7,330 bases of DNA from Chloroflexota bacterium (GTDB lineage: Bacteria; Chloroflexota; Anaerolineae; Promineifilales; Promineifilaceae): assembly GCA_008501785.1 (NCBI GenBank), contig QQUD01001023.1, positions 1 to 7,330 on the forward strand. Direction: 5' to 3'. How positions within the stretch are numbered: the stretch's first letter is position 1; each line of letters begins with the position of its first letter. The position numbers were made by a program, and so were the translations under genes. Below the pieces are notes generated by a model. That model worked only from the letters and a program-made list of their open reading frames with translations. It ran no database searches and was not told the DNA's origin. Positions 1-6,333 of this stretch are shown in pieces.

Positions 1-44
1 CGCTGTACTAACAAAATATCGAGCCGTTCTTTTTGCTTCGCCAT
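1..44 (-). CDS. tlyA: TlyA-like rRNA methyltransferase, N-terminal fragment (partial, runs off left edge)
   Basis: Fourteen codons are visible, read leftwards from an ATG at 44-42: MAKQKERLDILLVQ, with the next codon cut. The pattern of a short basic start followed by R-L-D-hydrophobic-L-L-V is typical of the N-terminal S4 RNA-binding domain of TlyA. That family is FtsJ-like 2'-O-methyltransferases acting on 16S/23S rRNA and often annotated as hemolysin A. The ATG lies 2 nt after the rmd stop codon (TAA at 49-47), so translation is probably coupled to rmd and both are probably on one mRNA. Only the start is seen. Another S4-domain protein, such as a pseudouridine synthase, is possible, and the methyltransferase domain is outside the window. 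Confidence 0.55.
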   Translation of the reverse strand, partial: MAKQKERLDILLVQ

Positions 45-46
45 CC

Positions 47-1003
47 TTACTTCTCAGCCTTAAATTTTTCTATCCAACCATCCAACACATCTGCCAACGA
101 TTGGCGCAAATGAATTTCAGGCCGCCAACTGGTATGTTCATTGATTTTACGATAGCTGGCATACAAAAGCGGTACATCCGATGGCCGCATTCGTTCCGGA
201 TCATACTCGATTTCTACACGAACATCCGCCAATTCTGCTAAAGCGGTCAACAGGTAATGAATCGAAACCGGCTGCTCAGAACAAATGAGATACCCTTCAC
301 CAGGCTCACCTCTTTCAGCCAATGCCACATACGCCCGCACCACATCGCGCACATCTGTAAAATCACGCTGCGCATCTAAATTGCCGACGCGCATCACAGG
401 AGCTTGCATTCCCAGTTTAATCGCCGCAAGCTGACTGGCAAAATCTGGCACAACAAATCCTAACGCTTGTCGTGGACCAATATGATTAAACGGCCGTGCT
501 TCAACCACCGGCAGTTGATACCGCTGCCAATAAACCGGAACGAGCTGCCCTGCCGCCCATTTGCTCACGCCATATGGATGGCGCGGCTGTGGCACTGTTA
601 GTTCTGTAATCGGTAATTCTTCAGGCTCAATTTTTCCGTAAATCTCAGCGCTGGTAATCACCAAAACTCGTGGGCGACCATAGGCGACTGCCGCCTCCAA
701 CAAATTTGCCGTTCCACCTGTATTCACAGCCAGCGTAAAGGCAGGGTCTAGCCACGATTTTGCGGGAAACGGCTGCCCTGCGAGGTGGTAGATGATGTCG
801 GGTTTGGCATTGGAAACGGCCGTTTTCAACCCTTCCAAATCTAACAAATCACCTTCGACAGAAAAAACTAAAGGATGTTGCCGTAAACTTTGTGTGCTCG
901 ATTTCGGATGGACAAGTGCATGTACCTCATGTCCTTCCTGCAAAAACAAATCAACAAGATGAGAACCGGCAAAACCGGTAGCACCTGTAATAAAAATGCG
1001 CAT
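47..1003 (-). CDS. rmd: GDP-6-deoxy-D-lyxo-4-hexulose (GDP-4-keto-6-deoxymannose) reductase-like extended SDR
   Basis: This is a 318-aa NAD(P)-dependent extended short-chain dehydrogenase. It has the Rossmann nucleotide motif TGATGFAG at residues 6-13, an acidic GD at 51-52, HLAGQ at 73-77, the S118-A-E120 active-site strand, and the catalytic YGVSK with Tyr144 and Lys148. The C-terminal half has RDFTDVRDVVRAY and a DPERMRPSDVPLL segment, which are characteristic of Rmd-type enzymes. These reduce GDP-4-keto-6-deoxymannose to GDP-rhamnose, the step after GDP-mannose dehydratase, in the cytoplasm for surface glycan synthesis. The ATG at 1003 is preferred because it begins directly with the MRIFITGATG strand and has GGGAG five nt upstream (plus positions 1009-1013). 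An in-frame ATG at 1054 would add 17 non-conserved residues and swallow the probable promoter. No gmd partner is in the window, so another NDP-sugar epimerase or dehydratase is possible. Confidence 0.78.
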   Translation of the reverse strand: MRIFITGATGFAGSHLVDLFLQEGHEVHALVHPKSSTQSLRQHPLVFSVEGDLLDLEGLKTAVSNAKPDIIYHLAGQPFPAKSWLDPAFTLAVNTGGTANLLEAAVAYGRPRVLVITSAEIYGKIEPEELPITELTVPQPRHPYGVSKWAAGQLVPVYWQRYQLPVVEARPFNHIGPRQALGFVVPDFASQLAAIKLGMQAPVMRVGNLDAQRDFTDVRDVVRAYVALAERGEPGEGYLICSEQPVSIHYLLTALAELADVRVEIEYDPERMRPSDVPLLYASYRKINEHTSWRPEIHLRQSLADVLDGWIEKFKAEK

Positions 1004-1040
1004 AAATTCTCCCAAACAATCGTTTTCAAACCAATAAACA

Positions 1041-1046
1041 ATTATA
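1041..1046 (-). promoter_or_regulatory. Probable -10 box for rmd
   Basis: On the minus strand this reads TATAAT, an exact match to the sigma-70 -10 consensus, about 38 nt before the rmd ATG at 1003. No convincing -35 hexamer stands 16-18 nt upstream (that position reads CGCCCG), so the promoter may depend on an activator. The match is visible; its use is inferred. Confidence 0.45.
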
Positions 1047-1067
1047 CCCGGCACTACAAGAACCGGG
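1047..1067. promoter_or_regulatory. Inverted repeat between divergent -10 boxes, possible operator
   Basis: CCCGG (1047-1051) and CCGGG (1063-1067) form a perfect 5-bp inverted repeat around an 11-nt spacer, about two half-sites one helical turn and a half apart. It sits between the minus-strand TATAAT (1041-1046) and the plus-strand TATAAT (1087-1092), occupying the -35 zone of the minus-strand promoter. That position suits a dimeric regulator controlling rmd, the divergent gene or both. Five base pairs is short, so chance is a real alternative. Confidence 0.3.
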
Positions 1068-1086
1068 CGAGTTATACAGGATAAGG

Positions 1087-1092
1087 TATAAT
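1087..1092 (+). promoter_or_regulatory. Probable -10 box for the nucleotidyltransferase-fold gene
   Basis: TATAAT is an exact -10 consensus ending only 9 nt before the ATG at 1102. A start about 7 nt downstream of the box would fall near 1099, leaving almost no 5' leader. No purine-rich ribosome-binding site precedes the ATG (the sequence reads ATTCTCAAG). The gene may therefore be translated from a leaderless or near-leaderless mRNA. No -35 hexamer is evident. Confidence 0.45.
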
Positions 1093-1101
1093 ATTCTCAA
1101 G

Positions 1102-2292
1102 ATGAACAAAGCCATAGACACTATCATTAAGCAATTCAAAAGGAAGCTTGGGGGACAGCTGCAAGCTATCTTTTTATATGGAAGTTACGCACAAGGTTTT
1201 TATCAAGAAGGTGAATCTGATATTAACCTATGTATCGTTGTTGAAGAGGGCACAAACATCCATGCTCTCCGACGCACGTTTCTTCCTATCTGGGAAGATT
1301 ACGGGCAGGTGCTGCAACGCGCACCACTTCTTGCACCCCATTCCGCCTTTGTTCGCCATATGCAATTAAATCCCCTGCTTGCTCACCACATTGCTCGAGA
1401 TGGTAAACAGCTATTTGGCGCTCCAGATTTTCTTGACAGCATCTTGCCCCCCCTAGATGTCAATGAAGCTTACGCTTATATGACAAATGAAGCCATGCAG
1501 GTTTCAAAAGTATTGACCCCGGAACTATTGGAACCAGAGGAAGCAGAAGCCACACGCCAATCCTTGCAGCGTATCGTGCGCCGCATCCGACGTGAACCGT
1601 TAACAACACCCGAATCATCAAAACAATTGCTGGCACGTGTTTACCACTTTCTCAACCCAATCATCCACAAATTACCTGTTGCAAAACAATGGATGGGTAC
1701 AAAACCTTCTGCCACAACATCACCCATTTTACCTGGTTTGCAAGCGCTTTATAAAGAAACTGGCAAGATGATTCTGGTCTTTTCACAATTGACCCCGCAA
1801 ACTATTCTGCGAACAGATTGGTCCAGAATATCTGAGAGCATGGGCAAACAATATTTAGGGATCGAAGTTACATCAACCGTGCAGCTTTGTTTATCGGCTA
1901 TGTTTGAACGGCCGTTAGACGTTTTCTTCCGCAAATTCGAACATAACTGGGGACCAGACTTCCTACCAGCACTCACCCTCTCCCCCCACCAAATATTTCG
2001 TCAGGCCGCCCGTCTCCCTTCCCACATCCAGGTTGATTCAATGCCAAATGCCGTCCTCACCCAGGATGATACGGCTTTAAATACAATCATTCACGATTTC
2101 CAAAACAAACTGCTCAACGTTCAGCTTGAACATGAACTACTTTGTCGCTTTGAAATGGTTGAACGATTCACACCACCAGAACCACTACCAGGTAGAGATA
2201 CACCACCCACACAACGCATCGTTGCCATATTCAAACATTTGCAATGGTGGGCAGACTATTATGCTGGACAACTCAAGGATGAAACTGCCTAG
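1102..2292 (+). CDS. Nucleotidyltransferase-fold protein with altered catalytic motif and unknown C-terminal region
   Basis: This 396-aa predicted cytoplasmic protein has no signal peptide or membrane segment. Residues 20-47 carry the polymerase-beta/MNT nucleotidyltransferase signature: hydrophobic strand, Y26-GSYAQG (27-32), then SDINL (39-43) and a second hydrophobic strand. Family members coordinate Mg2+ through two Asp in a D-x-D arrangement. Here the pair is D40-I-N42, so the second Asp is Asn, and no obvious third acidic residue is seen in the following strand near residues 70-78. Activity may be altered or lost. Residues about 90-115 (LAHHIARDGKQLFG) also resemble MNT-domain proteins. 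The remaining ~280 residues match nothing I recognise; they look alpha-helical. The glycoside hydrolase gene starts 3 nt after the stop, which indicates co-transcription. The ATG is preferred because it lies just after a TATAAT box and gives the full N-terminal helix of the fold. Confidence 0.75.
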   Translation: MNKAIDTIIKQFKRKLGGQLQAIFLYGSYAQGFYQEGESDINLCIVVEEGTNIHALRRTFLPIWEDYGQVLQRAPLLAPHSAFVRHMQLNPLLAHHIARDGKQLFGAPDFLDSILPPLDVNEAYAYMTNEAMQVSKVLTPELLEPEEAEATRQSLQRIVRRIRREPLTTPESSKQLLARVYHFLNPIIHKLPVAKQWMGTKPSATTSPILPGLQALYKETGKMILVFSQLTPQTILRTDWSRISESMGKQYLGIEVTSTVQLCLSAMFERPLDVFFRKFEHNWGPDFLPALTLSPHQIFRQAARLPSHIQVDSMPNAVLTQDDTALNTIIHDFQNKLLNVQLEHELLCRFEMVERFTPPEPLPGRDTPPTQRIVAIFKHLQWWADYYAGQLKDETA

Positions 2293-2295
2293 CGC

Positions 2296-3402
2296 ATGAT
2301 ATCGCATGTCAAAAGGTTGGCAACACTAGGAAACATGCTGCGGGCATTGATTTTTATCTTTTTTCTATCATTGATCCAGCCTGCACCCATTCTCATCACC
2401 TACAGTCAACCAATCACCGTGTACACAAACCATCCCATTGTTGCTGTGCATACGCGCCTGACTGACGAAGTTGAAGAGTGGAAAATACAGCGCACCTTGC
2501 AAATGGTGCGTGAAATGGGCGCAACCACAATCGTCGAACTATTCCCCTGGGCCTATTATCATGCTGAAGGGGGCGGTTTTGCCTGGGAACATCCCGATCT
2601 GGTCGTCAACCATGCCCATGCACAAGGCCTCAATGTCATCGCTCGCATCGGTCTCACACCAGAATGGGCACGTCCTGAAGACACCTCGTTAAATTATTTA
2701 GACGCAGATGGATATGATGATTTTGCTGTTTTTGCAGCAGCATTTGCAAAACGTTACCAAGGCAAAGTTAGCCACATCATAATCGGAAATGAGCCAAACT
2801 TGAGTTTTGAGTGGGGGTATCGCATTACAACCCCAGAGGATTACGCTAACTTACTTCGTGTCGTGTATCCGGCAGTGAAAGCAGCAAACCCCGATATGAT
2901 TGTGTTAGGTGGCGCACTCGCACCAACCATCGAACCAGAAGGATCACCTTGGGGACTAAATGATCTTGTGTACTTGGACAGATTGTATGCGGCTGGAGCG
3001 GCCGATTTTTTTGATGGACTTGCTGTTCATACCTATGGATTAACATTTCCACCAGAATCAGAACCGGGTGCAACACTCCTTAACTTTCGCCGAGTGGAGT
3101 TGGTACGAGAGGTAATGGTGGCGCATGACGATGCAGATACACCAATTTTCATCACTGAATCAGGTTGGAACGACCACCCCCGCTGGACTCGCGCCGTTCG
3201 TCCTGGGCAGCGCATTCAGTACACGTTAGATGCATTTGCCTATGCTGAGGAAAATTGGCCCTACGTGGAAACAATAGCGATTTGGGCTTTTCGTTTCCCA
3301 GCTCCAACCAAAAGTTTTATGGATTATTACACGCTAGTGACGCCTGAGTTTGTGTCAAAACCGATCTATGATGCGATTAAGGAATATACGGGTAATGGGT
3401 AG
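2296..3402 (+). CDS. Secreted clan GH-A glycoside hydrolase (family 39/5-like)
   Basis: This is a 368-aa (beta/alpha)8-type glycosidase. The N-terminus has basic residues (K6, R7, R16) and then a hydrophobic stretch (residues 17-36), which indicates a signal peptide or membrane anchor, so it acts outside the membrane. Two motifs define clan GH-A retaining glycosidases: GNEP (164-167) with E166 as acid/base, and ITESGW (286-291) with E288 as nucleophile, plus DGLAVHTYG (240-248) between them. The spacing of 122 residues fits the clan. The substrate cannot be read; xylan, mannan or beta-glucan oligosaccharides are plausible. The start at 2296 lies 3 nt after the upstream stop, suggesting translational coupling. 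An in-frame ATG at 2335 with AGGA just upstream would give a shorter, equally convincing signal peptide. No carbohydrate-binding module is present. Confidence 0.8.
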   Translation: MISHVKRLATLGNMLRALIFIFFLSLIQPAPILITYSQPITVYTNHPIVAVHTRLTDEVEEWKIQRTLQMVREMGATTIVELFPWAYYHAEGGGFAWEHPDLVVNHAHAQGLNVIARIGLTPEWARPEDTSLNYLDADGYDDFAVFAAAFAKRYQGKVSHIIIGNEPNLSFEWGYRITTPEDYANLLRVVYPAVKAANPDMIVLGGALAPTIEPEGSPWGLNDLVYLDRLYAAGAADFFDGLAVHTYGLTFPPESEPGATLLNFRRVELVREVMVAHDDADTPIFITESGWNDHPRWTRAVRPGQRIQYTLDAFAYAEENWPYVETIAIWAFRFPAPTKSFMDYYTLVTPEFVSKPIYDAIKEYTGNG

Positions 3403-3419
3403 GAGAAATTTAACGAAAA

Positions 3420-3451
3420 GATGCAAAGATGCAAAGGTGCAAAGGTGCAAA
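3420..3451 (+). repeat. Four tandem copies of the 8-bp unit GRTGCAAA
   Basis: GATGCAAA occurs at 3420-3427 and 3428-3435, then GGTGCAAA at 3436-3443 and 3444-3451, followed by GGAAAG. The array fills about half of the 61-bp gap between the glycosidase stop and the binding-protein ATG and ends on that gene's probable ribosome-binding site. The 8-bp period is not a multiple of three, so it is unlikely to be conserved coding sequence. Copy-number slippage would change the leader length. Confidence 0.85.
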
Positions 3452-3463
3452 GGAAAGAAGAAG

Positions 3464-4219
3464 ATGGGATGGGCAATTCTTCTGATTTTCTTGTTTTTTG
3501 CGGTTGGTTGCCATGCAGAAGATGAAAGTTGGGTACGAATTCAGGAAAGTGGTGTGCTAAGGGTGGGTCTGGACCCGACGTTTCCGCCTTTTGAGAATGT
3601 GGATGAGTCGGGGCTGCATGGATTTGACATTGATCTGGCAAATGAAATAGCAGCTAATTTGGGGTTGCAGACTGAATTTGTGCTGTTTGGTTATGATGGT
3701 TTGTATGATGCGCTGGGCACTGGGCAAGTGGATGTGCTTATTTCGGCATTGGTGATTATTCCTGAACGAATGCGCGATTTTGCTTATTCGGAGCCATATT
3801 TTAATGCTGGTGAGATTTTGATTGTGCAGGAAAGTGACGATGCTATTGCAGAGATGGCAGATTTAAACGGCCGTTCTCTCTCCGTCGAACTCGGCACCCA
3901 AGGCCATGTCGCCGCCACCACCTGGCAGCGCAAGCTCAACAACCTAACTGTGCTGCCATTCAACACACCTGAGGAGGCGATAACGGCCGTTTCCGACACC
4001 ACCGCCGACGCCACCCTCATCGACGCCATCAGCGGACGCCTCTTTTTGAGCAGCACCCCCGGCTTAAAACGGCTTCCAGACCCAGTTACCGTGGAACCAT
4101 TTGCCATTGTTGTGCGTATAGACGACACACAGCTCTTGGAAAACCTGAACAACAGCCTGGAAAAGATACAAGCCAGTGGCGAACTTGAAAGTATAACGGC
4201 CCGATGGTTAGATCAATAA
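3464..4219 (+). CDS. Family 3 extracellular solute-binding lipoprotein (amino-acid ABC type)
   Basis: This is a 251-aa exported binding protein. Residues 1-16 are a lipoprotein signal with lipobox AVGC, C16 being the lipidated residue. The mature domain starts with GVLRVGLDPTFPPFE (30-44) and GFDIDLANEIA (53-63), followed by ERMRDFAYSEPYF (101-113), all hallmarks of the SBP_bac_3 family that captures polar amino acids or similar small ligands for ABC importers. R102 fits the conserved ligand carboxylate contact. No permease or ATPase gene is adjacent, so it is an orphan here and could instead be a sensor-type receptor. The ATG at 3464 has AGGA 9 nt upstream. A GTG at 3437 would add a Lys/Arg-rich n-region (VQRCKGKKK) and is a serious alternative, since the ATG form has no basic residue before its hydrophobic core. 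Base use changes sharply at an ACGGCCGT site (3867): G/T-rich before, C-rich after. Confidence 0.82.
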   Translation: MGWAILLIFLFFAVGCHAEDESWVRIQESGVLRVGLDPTFPPFENVDESGLHGFDIDLANEIAANLGLQTEFVLFGYDGLYDALGTGQVDVLISALVIIPERMRDFAYSEPYFNAGEILIVQESDDAIAEMADLNGRSLSVELGTQGHVAATTWQRKLNNLTVLPFNTPEEAITAVSDTTADATLIDAISGRLFLSSTPGLKRLPDPVTVEPFAIVVRIDDTQLLENLNNSLEKIQASGELESITARWLDQ

Positions 4220-4224
4220 AAGTT

Positions 4225-4254
4225 TTGACTGCTATTTACCATATCCCATATAAT
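4225..4254 (+). promoter_or_regulatory. Sigma-70-like promoter for the DUF2207 gene
   Basis: TTGACT (4225-4230) and TATAAT (4249-4254) are separated by 18 nt: a five-of-six -35 and an exact -10. It lies 6 nt past the binding-protein stop, with an expected start near 4261 and a leader of about 30 nt to the ATG at 4291. This is the best promoter in the window. It separates the DUF2207 unit from the preceding genes and argues against the earlier in-frame ATG at 4204. Confidence 0.65.
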
Positions 4255-4290
4255 TCAATCTGCTTATCAATATCCAAAAAAAGATTCAAT

Positions 4291-6177
4291 ATGCAACAAA
4301 CCTTCAAAAAAATATCAATTGTAGTCCCAATCCTGCTATGTTTGCTGATAGTGCAGCAAGCATCTGCACAAGTAAAAAGCTTTTACTGGGAACGATTTGA
4401 CGTCGATATGACCCTGTTGGAAAACGGCGACATTCGCGTCAAAGAAACCCAAACACTCGTCTTTTCAGGTGAGCCATTCACATTTGGCTTTGCCACCATT
4501 CCCACAGGCGGCAGTGGCAACAATGACGCCATCACCGACATCTCCGTTAGCGAAAATGGCGTACCCTACCTTGAGTCACCCAGTCAAAGCCCCGGCACGT
4601 TTGACGTCTCCAACAGCAGCAACGAAGTCCGCATCGATTGGTACTTTGACGACGCGCTTGGCGAACGCACCTACGAATTCAACTACACCATCAAAGGGGG
4701 CGTCATTGTCGGCACCAGCGAACAAGGCGATGGCGACCAGATTTTCTGGAAAGCGATTCCGCCAGATATTCCAGGTCGTGTTTTTAACAGCACTGTCACC
4801 ATTCACCTGCCAGAAGGTGTACAACCGCAGCAATACACCGGCACCACAGATTATCTGGTAGAAGGGTCGTTGAACAGCGATAAGTCGAAGGTGGGGACAA
4901 GTGTGAGTGAAAACGGCCGTAACATCACCTACGAACTCACCGAATCAATGACCACCGGCGATCTGTTCGAAGTGCGCGTGCAGTTCCCACACGGCATTTT
5001 GCAAATTCCAATGCCAAATTGGCAGCAAGCGATGCAGCGAGCCGATGCGTTCAACCTCGGTTTTATCGTGATAGCGCTGCTGCTCTTCATCGGGGGGCCG
5101 CTTGGCGTGCTGGTTCTTTGGTATACAAAGGGACGCGACCCAAAACTTTCGGTGGTTGTACCAGAATATCTGACAGAACCTCCCAGCAACTTGCCTCCAG
5201 CCATTGCTGGCACACTTATCGATGAAAAAGCAGATATGCGTGACATTGTGTCAACCCTGGTTGACCTAGCGAGTCGTGGCTATATCACCATCATTGAAGA
5301 GAAACGGGATCATATTTTTAACAAAACAGAGAAAACAGATGGATTACGGCCGTTTGAAAAACGCTTCCTTAAAGACGTGTTCCGAGACGACGAAGAGAAA
5401 AAATTAACTGATTTGCGCTACAAATTTGCCAGCAAGCTCCCGAATTTGCGCAAAATGCTCTACGAAGAGCTAAGTAATCATGATTTTGTACCCCGCTCGC
5501 CAGAATCGGTACGCAATTCATATAGCGTGCTGGGCTGGGCCATGCTGGGTATTTCAGGTATTTCGTTTTGTGGGCTGCCCATCGCAGTAGGCGAGGCAGC
5601 AGCAGCCGTTGTGTGTATCCCCTTTGCAATGGGCATCACCAGCGTGATCATGCTCTTCGTCGCCCGAGCCATGCCTGCCAAAACCGCTAAAGGCGCAGAA
5701 GAAGCCGCCAAGTGGGAAGCGTTCAAAAAGTACTTACAAAATATCGAACGATATGACAATATTAAAGAAGCGGGTGATGTCTTTGAAAAATATTTAGGCT
5801 ACGCCACTGCTTTTGGATTAGATCGCAGTTGGATTCGTAAATTTTCCAAAGTAGAAACGACACCCATTCCAGGCTGGTACTATCCCAGACCACACAGTTA
5901 CCCACGTCCGAGCAGCCCTCGTCCAACAGGTATGCCATCAGGGCCAGTGGATGGCGGGTCTAGGCCAACACTTGAAACAATGTCTGGAGGCTTAACGGGT
6001 GGATTAGATTCAATGTCTAAAGGGCTAACGCGCATGTTGAACTCCAGTTCATCCATCTTGCGCAGCACTTACACCGCCCCCAGCAGTAGCAGCAGTAGCA
6101 GCGGCAGCTTCAGCAGCGGTTTCAGTGGCGGCAGCAGCTTCAGCAGCGGCGGCGGCGGCAGTCGTGGTTTTGGCTAA
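4291..6177 (+). CDS. DUF2207 domain-containing membrane protein with Ser/Gly-rich tail
   Basis: This is a 628-aa predicted membrane protein. In order: signal peptide (1-26, ending ASA before Q27); an extracytoplasmic beta-rich domain (about 28-240) opening with YWERFDVDMTLLENGDIRV; a TM helix (about 255-277); YTKGRDP (278-284); a helical cytoplasmic segment PPAIAGTLIDEKADMRDIV (312-330 region) with DLASRGYITI, which is the DUF2207 signature; two further TM helices (about 413-432 and 436-458); a C-terminal part with KWEAFKKYL and FEKYLGYATAFG; and a Ser/Gly-rich tail (about 591-628) ending GSRGFG. This order is typical of DUF2207 proteins, which lack a firmly assigned function. The ATG at 4291 is chosen because it begins the signal peptide and follows the promoter at 4225-4254, although the preceding bases give no strong ribosome-binding site. 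Starting at 4204 would overlap the upstream gene and put 29 residues before the signal peptide. Confidence 0.85.
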   Translation: MQQTFKKISIVVPILLCLLIVQQASAQVKSFYWERFDVDMTLLENGDIRVKETQTLVFSGEPFTFGFATIPTGGSGNNDAITDISVSENGVPYLESPSQSPGTFDVSNSSNEVRIDWYFDDALGERTYEFNYTIKGGVIVGTSEQGDGDQIFWKAIPPDIPGRVFNSTVTIHLPEGVQPQQYTGTTDYLVEGSLNSDKSKVGTSVSENGRNITYELTESMTTGDLFEVRVQFPHGILQIPMPNWQQAMQRADAFNLGFIVIALLLFIGGPLGVLVLWYTKGRDPKLSVVVPEYLTEPPSNLPPAIAGTLIDEKADMRDIVSTLVDLASRGYITIIEEKRDHIFNKTEKTDGLRPFEKRFLKDVFRDDEEKKLTDLRYKFASKLPNLRKMLYEELSNHDFVPRSPESVRNSYSVLGWAMLGISGISFCGLPIAVGEAAAAVVCIPFAMGITSVIMLFVARAMPAKTAKGAEEAAKWEAFKKYLQNIERYDNIKEAGDVFEKYLGYATAFGLDRSWIRKFSKVETTPIPGWYYPRPHSYPRPSSPRPTGMPSGPVDGGSRPTLETMSGGLTGGLDSMSKGLTRMLNSSSSILRSTYTAPSSSSSSSGSFSSGFSGGSSFSSGGGGSRGFG

Positions 6178-6213
6178 AGTGCGCTGCACCTTCTTAGGTG
6201 CATTGCACTTTTT
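6176..6213 (+). terminator. Strong hairpin overlapping the DUF2207 stop, probable transcription terminator
   Basis: Positions 6176-6191 pair with 6196-6211 around a TCTT loop: 16 positions with one C-T mismatch (6184/6203) and one G-T pair (6183/6204). The descending arm ends in a T run (6209-6213), as in intrinsic terminators, but that run is mostly inside the stem, so termination may be weak or bidirectional. The hairpin begins inside the TAA stop codon. It is also the first half of the larger palindromic element ending at 6254. Confidence 0.6.
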
Positions 6214-6254
6214 GCAGAGCAGGTGCAACGTACTTAAGAAAGTGCAATGCACCT
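6176..6254. repeat. Four-arm palindromic element (REP/BIME-like or MITE-like)
   Basis: Two hairpins stand in tandem. Hairpin 1 is 6176-6191 with 6196-6211 (loop TCTT). Hairpin 2 is 6221-6235 with 6240-6254 (loop AAGA), with two mismatches and one G-T pair. The 7-mer TGCACCT occurs at 6185-6191 and 6248-6254, and its complement AGGTGCA at 6196-6202 and 6221-6227. In addition, arm 2 (6196-6211) is a perfect 16-bp inverted repeat of arm 4 (6239-6254), so arm 2 can pair with either arm 1 or arm 4. The paired-palindrome layout in an intergenic gap resembles REP doublets. No terminal duplication or transposase was seen. Confidence 0.7.
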
Positions 6255-6333
6255 TGACGTAATCACATTGGGTAATCAGTGACGAATTTTAAATTTTTGT
6301 GACTAATACTAATAACCGATAACAGGAATGAAA

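Noticed and set aside
1004..1054. N-terminal extension of rmd from an ATG at 1054
   Set aside because: The 17 extra residues precede the first beta-strand of the Rossmann fold, cover the TATAAT box and have no ribosome-binding site, while the ATG at 1003 has GGGAG.
3420..3451. CRISPR-like repeat
   Set aside because: Units are 8 bp, contiguous and without spacers.
3350..3463. N-terminal extension of the binding protein into the glycosidase gene
   Set aside because: It would translate the out-of-phase octamer array and overlap the glycosidase end; the lipoprotein signal starts at 3464. The GTG at 3437 is kept only as an alternative.
3784..4152. Minus-strand open frame of 122 codons
   Set aside because: Shadow of the binding-protein gene; the plus frame shows the clear family motifs.
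4204..4290. N-terminal extension of the DUF2207 protein from an ATG at 4204
   Set aside because: It overlaps the upstream gene, puts 29 residues before the signal peptide and crosses a good promoter (4225-4254).
5478..5759. Minus-strand open frame of 93 codons
   Set aside because: It lies wholly inside the DUF2207 gene, whose frame carries the conserved TM and C-terminal segments; no independent support.
6083..6160. AGC/GGC trinucleotide run as a microsatellite
   Set aside because: It encodes the Ser/Gly-rich tail expected of DUF2207-type proteins, so coding content explains it well enough.
6049..6252. Minus-strand Ala-rich open frame
   Set aside because: It is the mirror of the Ser/Gly codon run (AGC/GGC) of the DUF2207 tail plus the palindromic element; no family features or ribosome-binding site.
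6254..6327. Promoter for the zinc-ribbon gene starting from TTGACG at 6254-6259
   Set aside because: The -35 match is good, but no -10-like hexamer stands 16-18 nt downstream (CAGTGA there), so it cannot be supported.
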